DNA of 64,000 nucleotides from Xanthocytophaga agilis (GCF_030068605.1 NZ_JASJOU010000009.1:310001-374000); one strand, 5' to 3'. Positions 44,101 to 54,164 are shown, counted from the stretch's first letter. Notes: generated from the sequence alone by a model not told the origin. Made by a program: numbers and translations.

Positions 44101-44908
44101 AAAAATCATAAAAGATAAATCACTCAAAGCAAAAGCTGTAGTAGGTTTCTATCCGGCAAATGCGGTTGGTGATGATGTGATTCTTTATGATTATGCAGAA
44201 GAAGTGGTAGAGGTACCTTGTGAAAAACATGGATCTCATAAACATGTAAAATATGTAGTAAAAGATGCTCAGGTTCGGAAGCAAGAGGCTATCATAAACA
44301 AGCTTCACTTTATTCGTCAGCAGGGTCAAAAAGCATCTAATGTCCCAAATATTTGTCTATCTGACTTTATTGCCCCTCTTGAGACAGGCAAGACAGATTA
44401 CATTGGTGCCTTTGCAGTTACGGCAGGTATTGGTATCGAAGCTCTCCTCGAACTATATGAGAAAGATCATGATGACTATAACTCTATCATGATTAAGGCA
44501 TTGGCAGATCGTCTGGCTGAAGCATTTGCAGAACTCATGCACGAACGTGTTCGTCGGGAATTCTGGGGATATGCAACCAATGAAAAACTTAGCAATGAAG
44601 ATCTGATTGCAGAAGAATACCAGGGTATTCGTCCAGCGCCTGGTTATCCAGCCTGTCCGGACCATACAGAGAAACGTACCTTGTTCGATCTGCTGGACGC
44701 AGAACAACGGATTGGAATTACATTAACAGAAAGCTTTGCTATGTATCCGGCAAGTTCCGTAAGTGGATGGTATTTCTCTCATGAACAGGCAAAATATTTT
44801 CCAGTTGGCAAGATGGCTAAGGATCAATTGGAAGATTATGCCCAACGTAAGAATATGACCATAGAAGAAGCTGAAAAATGGTTGGCCCCAAATCTGAATT
44901 ATGATTAA
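41150..44908 (+). CDS. metH: cobalamin-dependent methionine synthase
   Basis: A 1252-residue full-length MetH that methylates homocysteine using methyltetrahydrofolate. Domains in order: homocysteine domain with zinc ligands Cys245, Cys308 and Cys309 ([10 protein letters not shown]); pterin domain ([14 protein letters not shown]); cobalamin cap and binding domain with DVHDIGKNI, where His756 is the lower ligand, plus [14 protein letters not shown]; and the SAM-dependent reactivation domain ([19 protein letters not shown]). The ATG at 41150 was chosen over an in-frame ATG at 41066. A SAM-I riboswitch upstream probably controls it. Confidence 0.97.
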   Translation: MTDIRDILKQRILILDGAMGTMIQRYHLTEEDYRGERFKDFPHDLKGNNDLLSITQPAIIKEIHTKYLEAGADIIETNTFSGTSIAMADYHMEDLVYELNYESAKVAKEAVIEFNAKYPEKPRFVAGAMGPTNRTASLSPDVNNPGYRAITFDQLVDAYYEQVRGLVDGGADILLVETIFDTLNAKAALFAIDLFFVNNKDKQPLPIMVSGTITDASGRTLSGQTTEAFLTSVSHLPLLSVGLNCALGADLMRPYVQTLAKESPFFTSAYPNAGLPNEFGEYDQSPDEMAAIVEGFLSDSFVNIIGGCCGTTPDHIQAIAKVAANYQPRPLPQFDKTMKLSGLEPLRVTKETNFINVGERTNVTGSKAFARLIKTGDYEAALSVARQQVEGGAQVIDINMDEGMLDSVEVMTTFLNLIAAEPDISRVPIMIDSSKWEVIEAGLKCVQGKAIVNSISLKEGEEKFKDYAHKILRYGAATVVMAFDEQGQADSYERRIQICERAYNILVKEVGFPPEDIIFDPNILTVATGIEEHNNYAVDFFNATKWIKENLPYAKVSGGVSNISFSFRGNDHVREAMHSAFLYHGIKAGMDMGIVNAGQLAVYDDIPKDLLELVEDVLLNRRQDATERLIAFAETVKAQGKEKVEDLAWRNGTVGERLTHSLVKGIVDYIDQDVEEARQQVDRPLKVIEGPLMDGMNVVGDLFGAGKMFLPQVVKSARVMKKAVAYLLPFIEAEKSGGGSSSAGKILLATVKGDVHDIGKNIVGVVLGCNNYEIVDLGVMVPTDKILEAARRENADIIGLSGLITPSLDEMVGVAKEMERQGFTIPLLIGGATTSRIHTAVKIDPHYSGPVIHVLDASRSVPVAGKLVQNEQTREEIFQEIKGEYAKLRSDHANRQKDKNYVSIEKARENSLKIDWEASPMYQPKFLGNRYFEDYDLAEIAKYIDWTPFFQTWQLQGKYPKIFDNPVVGEEAKRLYEDAQQMLQKIIKDKSLKAKAVVGFYPANAVGDDVILYDYAEEVVEVPCEKHGSHKHVKYVVKDAQVRKQEAIINKLHFIRQQGQKASNVPNICLSDFIAPLETGKTDYIGAFAVTAGIGIEALLELYEKDHDDYNSIMIKALADRLAEAFAELMHERVRREFWGYATNEKLSNEDLIAEEYQGIRPAPGYPACPDHTEKRTLFDLLDAEQRIGITLTESFAMYPASSVSGWYFSHEQAKYFPVGKMAKDQLEDYAQRKNMTIEEAEKWLAPNLNYD

Positions 44909-44949
44909 TTAATTCAGCGATTCATAAACTAAAAATTCATTTATATCAA

Positions 44950-44985
44950 AGGCTTGTGCTCCTGCTATACGCAGGATGCAAGCCT
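44950..44985 (+). terminator. hairpin terminator after metH
   Basis: Nested stems AGGCTTG/CAAGCCT (44950-44956, 44979-44985) and CCTGC/GCAGG (44961-44965, 44971-44975), followed by a T-rich stretch. Confidence 0.8.
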
Positions 44986-45034
44986 TTCGTTTTACCCATA
45001 CCTGATTAGCTATCATTTTCCGGCGATGATAAAT

Positions 45035-45064
45035 AAAAAAGCCCCTGAGATCAGGGGCTTTTTT
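45035..45064 (-). terminator. strong hairpin terminator
   Basis: A perfect inverted repeat with arms AAAAAAGCCCCTGA (45035-45048) and TCAGGGGCTTTTTT (45051-45064) lies just downstream of the DUF2723 gene and can act in both directions. Confidence 0.9.
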
Positions 45065-45083
45065 ATCATTTATAATCTTGTAT

Positions 45084-48029
45084 TTATTGTCCGCCAAAAG
45101 CAGGAGCATAACGATTTAATACTTTTTCATAAGCATCCGCTTCTTTTTTCCCAGCTTCTTTTAAGGCATTGGCAACCTGGCTCAGAATGTACATACTTAA
45201 CCGAGAGTCATCATTCTGTGGATCATTCTGCATATAATAATCCAAATTTTTCACAGCACGATCTCCCATGATTTTTGCGACCTCCATGCCTTTTTTCTCC
45301 TCTCCAGTTTTTAACAGTACAGAAACCAAAGGTGTAGTGTATAGATCATATGGGATAGTCTGATCTGGTAATACCTTCAAGCAGAACAATGCAACCTCAC
45401 GAGCCTTATCATTCTTACCTTCCATCATTAATTGCTCTGCCAGTTCAAGGAATGCACGACGAGGAACAATAGTAGGAAGTGCACGATAGTTTGCATCATA
45501 ATACACTTTAGGATTGTCTGTATTACGCCAGAATGTCTTTTTAAGCATATTATCAAACATAATGTCAGAGTTTACATAGCCATCACGTGCTCCCTGTACC
45601 CGAACAGGTAATAAACGCATAGCATATCCTTCCTGCTGCATATACTCACGCAATCCCAGATAGCTGGATTGAGATAATGTTGTATTAAAGTAAATAGGCC
45701 GTTCCCAATTGTTATTGGCAATCATATCAAGCATAATCAGATCTGGTTTCAACAAATCACCACGATTCACACTCCACACCATTTCAGACTTAATAGAATC
45801 CTGTAGTTCAGTTTTCACTATCCCCATACTACGTACTTTATTTACATCTACAGGCAATACCAGTGTTCTGGAAGGTAGAATAGTCAGTTTTTCGCTGCCA
45901 TAAGCATACTGGATAGCTGGATTTTCATCCTTTACCAGTTGCATATATTGTTTCAGATTTATACCGCCTTTTACTGCCTCATTCTCCATTACTGGAATTT
46001 GCTCATTTTTCCCTTTGTAGTTTTTCTCTTCCAGAGAGATTGGCAATGCTTCTGATTCATACACCTTACGCTTCATCTGACTGATATACCATTCTGTTCC
46101 CAACAAACTTAGGTTACATACCCGTACATCTGTACGGAAACCTTCTACATCCTGAACGTACCATAGAGGGAAGGTATCATTATCTCCACCTGTAAACAAT
46201 ATTGCATTAGGAGCACAGGAGTTCAACAAGTTCTTTGCCCAATCTACCTGCATATAGCGTCCAGAACGGTCATGATCATCATATCCCTGTTGAAGCATAA
46301 TTCCTGGTACAATCAGAGAAACAGCCGTAGCAGCAAAAGCAACTGTAGTGGAATTTTTCAGGTACTTAAGTAGTGCATCACCAAAAGCAATTACTCCCAG
46401 TCCGATCCATATGGTAAAGGCATAAAACGACCCTACATAAATATAATCCCGCTCACGAGGTTCTACAGGAGGTGAGTTCAGATACAATACCAACGCTATT
46501 CCAGTAAGGAAATACAAAATAAAGGTTGCACCAAAACCTTCCTTATCACGATTAAATTGAAATACCAATCCAACAGCACCTAAAATCAGTGGCAATGCCC
46601 AAAAATTGTTTCGAGCTCTGTTATGCTCTACTTCAGCAGGAACTGCTTTTCCTACCATTACAGGTGTTAATGTACCTGCGCCTTCAATATCGCTCTCCCG
46701 ACCAATAAAGTTCCAGCCGAAATAGCGGAAATACATATATCCAATCTGATAAGTGAACAGAAACTTAATATTATCAGCAAAGGTAGGGCGTTCATCCGGA
46801 CGTAGCCCTAATTTCTGACGATATAACTGAGGGTGATTGTCCTGACGGCTAAACAAACGAGGGAATAACATCTGTCCACGATCTTCATACACATACTCAA
46901 TCTTATAATCATAGATTTCGTATTTGTCTTTACCTTTCAGGTATACAGGAGTAGTACGTTTTGTGTCTACTAATTGTGTAATGAAAGTAGGTCCGAAGAA
47001 CAAAGGACGATCACCATACTGTTCACGTTTCAGGTATTTTACGAACTCAATTACGTTGCTGGGGTCATTTTCGTTGATTGGCGGATTAAAATTTGACCGA
47101 ACCAATGCCAGCATGTAACAGGAGTAGCCAATAATAATAAACGTAAATGAAAGGATAGCCGTATTCCAAAGTACTTTCTGGTGCTTTTGAGTATAATAAA
47201 TGCCAAAGATCAAGGCTCCAACAAACAAAAGGACGAAGAAGATAATACCTGAGTTAAATGGTAATCCTAAACTGTTAACAAAGAAGATTTCAAGACTTCC
47301 TGCCAGACTTGGTAATCCAGGGATAACTCCCAGCATGATAAACAGAATTACAGCACCACTGATTGCCAGAGCAGCCAGCAGACCCATAACACTGAACTTA
47401 TAATTTTTATGGTAGTAGACTAATCCAAGAGCAGGTAAGGCAACAAGGTTTAGTAAGTGAACGCCTGTTGACAGACCAATCATGTAAGCTGTAAAGATAA
47501 GCCAGCGATTAGCAGCTGCCTCATCTTCTATTAACTCCCATTTCAGAATAGCCCAGAAAACAAACGCTGTAAAGAAAGAAGACATCGCATATACTTCAGC
47601 TTCTACAGCAGACCACCAGGCGGAGTCACAAAAAGTATAGGCTAAAGCACCCACAACACCTGCTCCCATTAAAAGGAAAGTTTCACCAAATACGAGTTGC
47701 TCTGCGGACTTTTTAAAGACTTTACGACCTAGCAAAGTAATAGTCCAGAATAAAAACAAAGAAGCTCCGGCACTGGTCAATACTGACTGCATATTAATCC
47801 AGAATGCAACTTTAGTTACATCAGATCCAGCCAGCAAGGCAAATGCCCTGTTAACCATCAAAAATATAGGTGCTCCGGGAGGGTGAGGAACCTGCAGTTT
47901 GTATGATGCAGCAATGAACTCGCCACAATCCCAGAAACTAGCCGTAGGCTCAACGGTGAGAGTGTACACAACAGCCGCAATGAGAAACACTACCCAGCCA
48001 GTAATGTCATTAATTCGCTTAAAACTCAT
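45084..48029 (-). CDS. DUF2723 large membrane protein (glycosyltransferase-like)
   Basis: A 981-residue protein. Residues 1-600 contain about 11 transmembrane helices beginning with the DUF2723 (PF11028) signature VYTLTVEPTASFWDCGEF and PHPPGAPIF; a large C-terminal soluble region (about 600-981) ends in a helical repeat-like segment. The N-terminal pattern is shared with GT-C type protein O-mannosyltransferase-like and TMEM260 proteins; the Asp-Cys-Gly-Glu segment of the first loop is the likely active-site region. Protein glycosylation is therefore plausible in the envelope. It is a single-gene unit; the ATG at 48029 was chosen. Confidence 0.9.
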   Translation of the reverse strand: MSFKRINDITGWVVFLIAAVVYTLTVEPTASFWDCGEFIAASYKLQVPHPPGAPIFLMVNRAFALLAGSDVTKVAFWINMQSVLTSAGASLFLFWTITLLGRKVFKKSAEQLVFGETFLLMGAGVVGALAYTFCDSAWWSAVEAEVYAMSSFFTAFVFWAILKWELIEDEAAANRWLIFTAYMIGLSTGVHLLNLVALPALGLVYYHKNYKFSVMGLLAALAISGAVILFIMLGVIPGLPSLAGSLEIFFVNSLGLPFNSGIIFFVLLFVGALIFGIYYTQKHQKVLWNTAILSFTFIIIGYSCYMLALVRSNFNPPINENDPSNVIEFVKYLKREQYGDRPLFFGPTFITQLVDTKRTTPVYLKGKDKYEIYDYKIEYVYEDRGQMLFPRLFSRQDNHPQLYRQKLGLRPDERPTFADNIKFLFTYQIGYMYFRYFGWNFIGRESDIEGAGTLTPVMVGKAVPAEVEHNRARNNFWALPLILGAVGLVFQFNRDKEGFGATFILYFLTGIALVLYLNSPPVEPRERDYIYVGSFYAFTIWIGLGVIAFGDALLKYLKNSTTVAFAATAVSLIVPGIMLQQGYDDHDRSGRYMQVDWAKNLLNSCAPNAILFTGGDNDTFPLWYVQDVEGFRTDVRVCNLSLLGTEWYISQMKRKVYESEALPISLEEKNYKGKNEQIPVMENEAVKGGINLKQYMQLVKDENPAIQYAYGSEKLTILPSRTLVLPVDVNKVRSMGIVKTELQDSIKSEMVWSVNRGDLLKPDLIMLDMIANNNWERPIYFNTTLSQSSYLGLREYMQQEGYAMRLLPVRVQGARDGYVNSDIMFDNMLKKTFWRNTDNPKVYYDANYRALPTIVPRRAFLELAEQLMMEGKNDKAREVALFCLKVLPDQTIPYDLYTTPLVSVLLKTGEEKKGMEVAKIMGDRAVKNLDYYMQNDPQNDDSRLSMYILSQVANALKEAGKKEADAYEKVLNRYAPAFGGQ

Positions 48030-48205
48030 GAAGTACAAGATTAATGGTTATTCGGTTTGTGCAACGAAGCACATGATAAAACAAATATTTTTGTTATAAA
48101 CAACACTTTGTAGCAAGGGGCGAAAATAGTAAAAAAATATTGGAACTTTGGAAATAATCCTTTTGTAACCTAATTATCAAATTTATTCATTGAAATACTT
48201 TTTCC

Positions 48206-49204
48206 TTGACAACTAAATCAGCGTCTGCTACTACCTCTGTAAACCCCCTATTGGGCATCATTGCAGTCTTTTTTTCAGCTCTGCTTTTTTCAGCAAAGGC
48301 GGTGATGATCAAACTGGCATTTCGATATCCTGTAGATCCGGTTTCTCTGCTTTGTTTACGTATGGTGTTTTCTTTGCCTTTCTTTTTAGGCATTGCCTTA
48401 TATATCAATCGAAAAACATGGCTACCCAAACTACCTTTGTTAGGCAGAGAACTAGGTGGCGTTGCAGAAAAAACAGCTTTAACCGAAGATATTGGCTCCA
48501 AGATTCATTCCAGACTCACATTTGCAGACTATGGAAAGTTAGCTGGCTTGGGTGTACTTGGATATTATGCTGCCAGTATTCTGGATTTTTGGGGATTACA
48601 ATATGTCAGTGCAGGTCTGGAAAGGCTTATTTTGTTTGTATACCCTACGTTGGTTGTTGTGATTTCCTGGTCAGTATTCAAAAAACCAATAGGCCGTACT
48701 GAGGTGTTTGCATTAGTCCTTACGTATGCCGGTATGCTGGTCGTGTTTTCAGGACAATCTTTTCTTAGGCAGACTAATATATGGATGGGGGCCTTTCTGA
48801 TCTTTGGAAGTGCGCTAACGTATGCGATTTATCTGGTAGGTAGTGGTCGTATGATTCCCCGCTTTGGTGCCGTTCGATTCAATGCTTATGCCATGATAGT
48901 ATCCTCTTTCGCAGTGATTCTACACTATCTGATCTCTTATCCGGAATCGTTATGGCATTTTCCGGCACAGGTTTATTATTACGGAATGGCCCTGGCTATA
49001 TTTTCGACGGTTATCCCTACCTTTCTGGTAACCGCAGGAATAAAGATTATTGGCGCAGGTAGAGCTGCCATTGTAGCCAGCATAGGTCCGGTTTCTACTA
49101 TTGTGCTGGGTTATTTCTTTTTAAATGAAACTGTTGAATTAAGAGAGGGAATCGGTACTGTTCTGGTTTTGGCAGGAGTATTGCTTGTAAGTACAAAAAA
49201 ATAA
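48206..49204 (+). CDS. EamA (DMT) family transporter, TTG start
   Basis: A 332-residue protein with ten predicted membrane helices in two EamA repeats (LFSAKAVMIKLAFRYPVDPVSL; later AIFSTVIPTFLVTAGIKIIGAGRAAIVASIGPV). A loop of about 35 residues is inserted after the second helix (TWLPKLPLLGRELGG). The substrate is unknown. An in-frame stop at 48191 and the absence of ATG before residue 34 make the TTG at 48206 the likely start. The HAD gene follows after 13 bp, so the pair probably forms an operon. Confidence 0.85.
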   Translation: MTTKSASATTSVNPLLGIIAVFFSALLFSAKAVMIKLAFRYPVDPVSLLCLRMVFSLPFFLGIALYINRKTWLPKLPLLGRELGGVAEKTALTEDIGSKIHSRLTFADYGKLAGLGVLGYYAASILDFWGLQYVSAGLERLILFVYPTLVVVISWSVFKKPIGRTEVFALVLTYAGMLVVFSGQSFLRQTNIWMGAFLIFGSALTYAIYLVGSGRMIPRFGAVRFNAYAMIVSSFAVILHYLISYPESLWHFPAQVYYYGMALAIFSTVIPTFLVTAGIKIIGAGRAAIVASIGPVSTIVLGYFFLNETVELREGIGTVLVLAGVLLVSTKK

Positions 49205-49217
49205 CAAAGCTATTTGT

Positions 49218-49625
49218 ATGCGCATCGCCTTTGATCTGGATGATACCTTACTCTGTTCCAGATACCGATTTCCGACAGAGTTGCCTACAAGATCTTTTTT
49301 TGCCAGAGTTATATCGTATGAACAACTGAGAGAAGGAACCAAAGAACTCTTTGAGTTTTGTAAAGCTCAAGGCTGGCAAACTTGGATATATACAACCTCC
49401 TATCGCACTCCAGGTTATATTCGTCGGATTTTCTGGCTTTACGGTATTCGATTGGATGGAGTTATTAACCAATCCATACATGAAAGAAAAGTTTCAGTTC
49501 GTAGCTCCAAATATCCACCTACGTTTGGAATAGATGTCCTGATTGATGATAGTAAAGGTGTCGAAATGGAAGGACAAAAATATTCTTTCAAGGTTTGTTG
49601 TATCAAAGTAAATGAAGAAAGCTAG
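49218..49625 (+). CDS. small HAD superfamily hydrolase
   Basis: A 135-residue protein with the HAD nucleophile motif FDLDDTL (Asp6 and Asp8), the second motif TTSYRT (threonine or serine), and an acidic motif VLIDDSKGVEME. It lacks a cap domain and is shorter than most HAD phosphatases. The substrate is unknown. It is the second gene after the EamA transporter. Confidence 0.82.
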   Translation: MRIAFDLDDTLLCSRYRFPTELPTRSFFARVISYEQLREGTKELFEFCKAQGWQTWIYTTSYRTPGYIRRIFWLYGIRLDGVINQSIHERKVSVRSSKYPPTFGIDVLIDDSKGVEMEGQKYSFKVCCIKVNEES

Positions 49626-49678
49626 GTTCAAAAGATAAAAAAGTTTTTGTTAGAGAGTCAAAATAGAAGTAATTAGAA

Positions 49679-49707
49679 TACCCCATTTCCTCTGCTGGAA
49701 TGGGGTA
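49679..49707. terminator. convergent hairpin terminator
   Basis: TACCCCATT (49679-49687) pairs with AATGGGGTA (49699-49707), with extra pairs in between, between the HAD and DUF3592 genes. Confidence 0.82.
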
Positions 49708-49721
49708 CTATACATAAGCGA

Positions 49722-50414
49722 TCAGGCTTCCTGTGGCAGAAAAGAAAGATCTACATAATGTCGCTTTTTAGGATTTTTGGGATCTATCAATACTTTTAAC
49801 TGTGTCTGAGAAATATAAGGGGCAGGGTCAAACCAGATATTTTTACTTTGAAATACATAAACCTTATTAGATAAAGTATCTACCCATTGACAGTAGATAA
49901 CAAAAGGATTTCGTCCATTAATTGTCAAATTAGTATTCAGTGATATAGAACTGAATTGCGCCTGAACGGACTCGCCATGTTGTTGTAACCATTCTGTATT
50001 TACTTTTTGCTTATAAATGGAGAAACCAACTGCTCCTCCTATTGTAGAGAACACCAGCCCAAGTCCTCCTAGAATAAGTGTAACACCCCACATCGAAAAG
50101 AAGTCAGGCAGCATAATATCAGTTGGATTCTCAGGATCATAGTACACTTTCACCGTTTCACCAATAGAATAAGCAGCAGGATTAGAACCTGTGTTTCCAG
50201 CAACGGTAAAAATATTTCCGGTCTGAGTTCTAAACTGAACCATCGGATAATATGTACCTCCTCCATCACTATCTCTGTGATAATTCAACTGAGTAACAAT
50301 GCCTTCTGATGTCTCTGAATTTGTAATGAAATTTCGGGAATGGATAAGACTAAATACAGAACCAATTACTAGTGCCACACCGACACCTCCAAAGATATAG
50401 ACGAATAGTTTCAT
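49722..50414 (-). CDS. DUF3592 membrane protein
   Basis: A 230-residue protein with two transmembrane helices (about 3-21 and 110-133) flanking a DUF3592 domain: TYYPMVQFRTQTGNIFTV, then YSIGETVKVYYDPENPTDIML. A second, weaker copy of the same beta domain follows the second helix (VYVFQSKNIWFDP; KVLIDPKNPKKRHYV). Function is unknown. Single-gene unit. Confidence 0.85.
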   Translation of the reverse strand: MKLFVYIFGGVGVALVIGSVFSLIHSRNFITNSETSEGIVTQLNYHRDSDGGGTYYPMVQFRTQTGNIFTVAGNTGSNPAAYSIGETVKVYYDPENPTDIMLPDFFSMWGVTLILGGLGLVFSTIGGAVGFSIYKQKVNTEWLQQHGESVQAQFSSISLNTNLTINGRNPFVIYCQWVDTLSNKVYVFQSKNIWFDPAPYISQTQLKVLIDPKNPKKRHYVDLSFLPQEA

Positions 50415-50480
50415 AAATTAAGAGTTTGTCCATTAGTAACTGTTTAAGCTGAATGTAAACAATGACCACTCTTAACGAAA

Positions 50481-50523
50481 AAACGGGTTAACTTCTTCAC
50501 CATGGAAAGAAATCAACCCGTTT
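50481..50523 (-). terminator. hairpin terminator
   Basis: AAACGGGTT (50481-50489) pairs with AACCCGTTT (50515-50523) downstream of dapF on the minus strand. Confidence 0.75.
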
Positions 50524-50547
50524 ACAACAATCTATACTGTTATAGAA

Positions 50548-51333
50548 TCATATTTCAATCATACCCTCAAACACCTTCTCTGCAGGACCTATCAGATAAA
50601 TATCTGTAAACTCCTGCTCTCCTACCTGATTAAAGGCCACCTGTAAATCTCCTCCTTTTGTACGAATCTGCACAGGACTTTTTAACTGATGAAAGTTGGC
50701 TGCCAGCGCACAGGCTGTCACACCCGTACCACAGGAATAGGTTTCATCTTCTACACCTCGTTCGTAGGTACGTACAAACAGACTATTGTCTGGCAGAAAC
50801 TCTACAAAATTTACGTTTGTGCCTCCTTTGGGTCCAAAATAATCATTATAACGAATAGCACGTCCTTGTTTTACAACTTCCTCATGGGTCATCGCCTGCA
50901 CCTGTTCCATAAAGGTGACGTAGTGAGGAGATCCCGTATTCAGGAAATCATATCCGGCTTCACGTTGTACATAGCGGACGTCATTCATCTTCAAATACAC
51001 CAGATTATCCTTCACAGATGCTTCATGCAATCCATCGACAGCCTCGAAGGTAGTTGTCTCTTTAAAGATCCCTAATGCATGTGCAAACCGTACCAGACAA
51101 CGTCCTCCATTGCCACACATACTACTGGCATTTCCATCTGAATTGAAGTACACCATTCGGAAATCATACTCCGGATGGTTCTGCAATAACATCAACCCAT
51201 CTGCCCCTATGCCAAAACGACGATCACACAATTTGGCAACAAGTTCCTGACTTATTGGAAAGGTTTGTTTGCGGTCATCTATGATCACAAAGTCGTTTCC
51301 TGTCCCCTGATATTTATAAAAATGAAGCAACAT
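50548..51333 (-). CDS. dapF: diaminopimelate epimerase
   Basis: A 261-residue enzyme that interconverts LL- and meso-diaminopimelate for lysine and peptidoglycan synthesis. The two catalytic cysteines are in SSMCGNGGRCLVRFA and ETYSCGTGVTACAL; YQGTGNDFVIIDDR is the family N-terminus. The ATG at 51333 (MLLHFYKYQG) was chosen; a longer frame from 51408 adds residues without family similarity. Single-gene unit. Confidence 0.95.
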   Translation of the reverse strand: MLLHFYKYQGTGNDFVIIDDRKQTFPISQELVAKLCDRRFGIGADGLMLLQNHPEYDFRMVYFNSDGNASSMCGNGGRCLVRFAHALGIFKETTTFEAVDGLHEASVKDNLVYLKMNDVRYVQREAGYDFLNTGSPHYVTFMEQVQAMTHEEVVKQGRAIRYNDYFGPKGGTNVNFVEFLPDNSLFVRTYERGVEDETYSCGTGVTACALAANFHQLKSPVQIRTKGGDLQVAFNQVGEQEFTDIYLIGPAEKVFEGMIEI

Positions 51334-51486
51334 AAAATCTGAAAAAAAATTTCGTACGCAAAGGTGCAAAATATTCCTGTAGACTAAAAATAAGCCAATT
51401 TTATCCAAAAGTCTGTATCCGGTAAAATATACATAATCAGTTTACTTCCTACAGAACTGGCTGGCTATGAGGCATATAAACAAAAA

Positions 51487-51505
51487 AACCGTCCATCAGA
51501 CGGCT
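51487..51505 (-). terminator. hairpin terminator after rplS
   Basis: CCGTC/GACGG (51489-51493, 51499-51503) with a long T tract on the minus strand side, 70-90 bp after the rplS stop. Confidence 0.75.
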
Positions 51506-51579
51506 TCTTTGCTACTACAACTATGAAAACTATGCAAAAAACTTAGGTGAAATTTCCCAAATATACAAATATTTTTTTT

Positions 51580-51951
51580 CTATGCTTGCCCCACTACGGT
51601 TTTTTTCTCTTTAATACGAGCCGCTTTACCTTGCTTACCACGCAGGTAGAACAGACGTGCCCGACGCACTTTACCTTGACGAACCAGTTCAATCTTCTCA
51701 ATACTTGGAGATAAAATTGGGAAAATACGCTCAACACCTATACCATTAGAAACTTTTCTTACAGTAAAAGTCTCTCCAGTAGTGCTGGTGTTGCGACGCT
51801 GAATCACAGTACCTTGGAATTGCTGAATACGCTCTTTGTTACCTTCACGGATTTTTACGTGAACATTTATAGTATCCCCAGCTTTAAACTCAGGAAAAGT
51901 AGCCTTGCGTCCTGTATATTCAGCCTCGATAGATTTAATAATCTCACTCAT
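51580..51951 (-). CDS. rplS: 50S ribosomal protein L19
   Basis: A 123-residue L19 at the 30S-50S interface. Motifs: [21 protein letters not shown], then [18 protein letters not shown] and [22 protein letters not shown]. The ATG at 51951 ([12 protein letters not shown]) gives the usual length; a Met at 51993 is not needed. Single-gene unit with its own terminator. Confidence 0.96.
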   Translation of the reverse strand: MSEIIKSIEAEYTGRKATFPEFKAGDTINVHVKIREGNKERIQQFQGTVIQRRNTSTTGETFTVRKVSNGIGVERIFPILSPSIEKIELVRQGKVRRARLFYLRGKQGKAARIKEKKTVVGQA

Positions 51952-52149
51952 GACAAACAGTATATAAATATGTGAATAAAAACCTCCCTCCAAAAAAGGA
52001 CTGCAAATTTAGGAAGGTTTTATCGATGCTCAAAATAATTCTGCAAAATAATTTCGCTGAACTGGGTTATGAATACCCTAAAATACAATAAAATGCCTGA
52101 AACACAAATATTGCTACTTTATTATTAGAATATGTTGTCGCAAAGTCTA

Positions 52150-52157
52150 TAAATTTG
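52150..52157 (+). promoter_or_regulatory. -7 box for glyS
   Basis: TAAATTTG followed by CGCCC, 62 bp before the glyS ATG; it matches TAnnTTTG. No -33 TTG at the ideal spacing. Confidence 0.55.
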
Positions 52158-52219
52158 CGCCCTATGTTTTCTTGGCAAAAGATACAATTGGTTTCGTAAA
52201 CTACTAATTTTTTACATAC

Positions 52220-53725
52220 ATGCAAAAACCGCAAGCACAATCTACTACAGAAAGTACATTGCAAAAAATTATTTCACATGCCAAAGAGTATGGTTTTGTG
52301 TTTCCATCCAGTGAAATTTATGATGGTCTGGCTGCTGTATATGACTATGGTCAATACGGTGTGGAGTTGAAAAACAACCTGAAAGCGTTGTGGTGGAAAG
52401 CCATGACTCAGCTAAACGAAAATATTGTAGGGGTAGATGCGGCTATCTTCATGCATCCATTAACCTGGAAAGCATCTGGTCACGTGGATGGATTCAGTGA
52501 TCCAATGATTGATAACAAGGACAGCAAAAAACGCTATCGGGCAGATGTGCTGATTGAAGATAAGGCAGCCGAATATGAAAAAGCAGGTGATGAAACCCGT
52601 GGACAAGACTTGCGTAATCGCCTGGCTCGTTTGCTGGAAGCAAATAATCTGGAAGGTGTACGTAATCTGATTCTGGAAGAAAAAATCGTTTGTCCAGTCT
52701 CTGGGACAGCTAATTGGACAGATGTGCGTCAGTTTAACCTGATGTTTTCTACTCAGATGGGTGCTGTGGCAGAAGATGCCGACACTATATACCTGCGTCC
52801 GGAAACTGCTCAGGGTATCTTTGTAAACTTCCTGAATGTACAAAAAACCGGCCGGATGAAAATCCCATTTGGTATCGCTCAGATTGGTAAAGCTTTCAGA
52901 AACGAAGTGGTAGCACGCCAGTTCATTTTCCGTATGCGTGAATTTGAACAAATGGAGATGCAGTTCTTTGTACGTCCTGGAACACAGCAACAATGGTACG
53001 AATACTGGAAAGAAACCCGTCGCAAATGGCATGAAGCATTAGGCTTGCCAGCTGCAAAGTTAAAGTGGCATGTTCATGAAAAATTAGCCTTTTATGCAGA
53101 TGCTGCCGTTGATATTGAGTATGAATTCCCATTTGGTTTCAAAGAAATTGAAGGTATTCATTCTCGTACCAATCATGATTTGAGCAAACATCAGGAGTAT
53201 TCGAAAAAGAAACAACAGTACTTCGATAATGATCTGGATGAAAATGGCAAGCCATATGGAAATTACATTCCCTATGTAGTGGAAACTTCTGTAGGTGCAG
53301 ACCGTTTATTCCTGGCAGTATTGAGCAATGCCTATACAGAAGACGAAGGTGTAGATGCAGATGGCAATCCGAAAACACGTATCTTCCTGAAGTTTCACCC
53401 ATCAATTGCACCTATCAAAGCAGCTATCTTCCCATTAGTAAAACGGGATGGTCTTCCTGAAAAAGCCAAAGCAATTCTGGAAGATCTGCGTTATGACTTT
53501 AATGTCATTTATGAAGAACGTGATGCGATTGGACGCAGATATACTCGTCAGGACCTGATTGGTACTCCATTCTGTATTGCAGTTGACTATCAAACCTTAG
53601 AAGATGATACAGTAACTATCCGTTACCGTGATACTACAGAACAAAAGCGTGTTCACATCAGCGAATTGCGTTCCATCATAAGTGAAGAAGTTTCCTTCAA
53701 ACGTGTATTGGAGAAACTTAGCTAA
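52220..53725 (+). CDS. glyS: glycyl-tRNA synthetase (single-chain class II)
   Basis: A 501-residue alpha2-type glycyl-tRNA synthetase, as in Bacteroidota and eukaryotes, not the alpha2beta2 type of E. coli. Class II motifs: motif 2 in FRNEVVARQFIFRMREFEQME, motif 3 in GVDADGN-adjacent VETSVGADRLFLAVL, and the N-terminal SEIYDGLAAVYDYGQYGVELK. The C-terminal anticodon-binding domain (about 400-501) is present. Single-gene unit with its own terminator. Confidence 0.95.
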   Translation: MQKPQAQSTTESTLQKIISHAKEYGFVFPSSEIYDGLAAVYDYGQYGVELKNNLKALWWKAMTQLNENIVGVDAAIFMHPLTWKASGHVDGFSDPMIDNKDSKKRYRADVLIEDKAAEYEKAGDETRGQDLRNRLARLLEANNLEGVRNLILEEKIVCPVSGTANWTDVRQFNLMFSTQMGAVAEDADTIYLRPETAQGIFVNFLNVQKTGRMKIPFGIAQIGKAFRNEVVARQFIFRMREFEQMEMQFFVRPGTQQQWYEYWKETRRKWHEALGLPAAKLKWHVHEKLAFYADAAVDIEYEFPFGFKEIEGIHSRTNHDLSKHQEYSKKKQQYFDNDLDENGKPYGNYIPYVVETSVGADRLFLAVLSNAYTEDEGVDADGNPKTRIFLKFHPSIAPIKAAIFPLVKRDGLPEKAKAILEDLRYDFNVIYEERDAIGRRYTRQDLIGTPFCIAVDYQTLEDDTVTIRYRDTTEQKRVHISELRSIISEEVSFKRVLEKLS

Positions 53726-53742
53726 CTCTTAATTCTCCTTAT

Positions 53743-53778
53743 AAAAAAGACCTAATCTGGATGGATTAGGTCTTTTTT
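53743..53778 (+). terminator. hairpin terminator after glyS
   Basis: A perfect 15-bp stem: AAAAAAGACCTAATC (53743-53757) with GATTAGGTCTTTTTT (53764-53778). Confidence 0.92.
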
Positions 53779-53834
53779 ATGGAAGAAAGCACACAGGAGA
53801 AATACCTTGTCTACTGCCCCCTATACTGTTCAAT

Positions 53835-54164
53835 ATGAGTTATCCCGAATTTTGAGGAAAAGATGTCATTGAAAAAGTAAGAACAATGGTTAGTTTACAA
53901 AGAGAGTTATGTTGACTTCAATCGTGTGTGGCAGTGTAGGTGCGTAGGGATAAAAATTCCGCGGGCCTAGCGTTAGCCCTGCGGGGCGAAGCTTTGGAAT
54001 TTTTTGCCCTTTTTTGCTTCGTTTTTTGGGCAAGCAAAAAATGAAGAAGCCTAGGGAAGAGGAATGTAAGGGACTATCGACTAATCTAGGAAAAGAGATT
54101 TCTCAAAAGAATAGATGCTGGTTTTGTAAAACAAACTCTCATCCAAAATTCAGAATGACTTATG
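53835..54164. repeat. GC-rich structured intergenic element with imperfect inverted ends
   Basis: Ends: ATGAGTTATCCCGAATTTTG (from 53835) is matched in inverted form by CAAAATTCAGAATGACTTAT (to 54163), about 16 of 21 positions. The interior is unusually GC-rich for this genome at 53958-53995 and folds well: AAAAATTCC/GGAATTTTT (53952-53960, 53996-54004) encloses a GGGC/GCCC core, and a second stem TTTTTTGCTT/AAGCAAAAAA (54010-54019, 54032-54041) follows. No gene is seen. It resembles REP/BIME-like or MITE-like dispersed elements; copy number cannot be judged from one copy. Confidence 0.55.
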
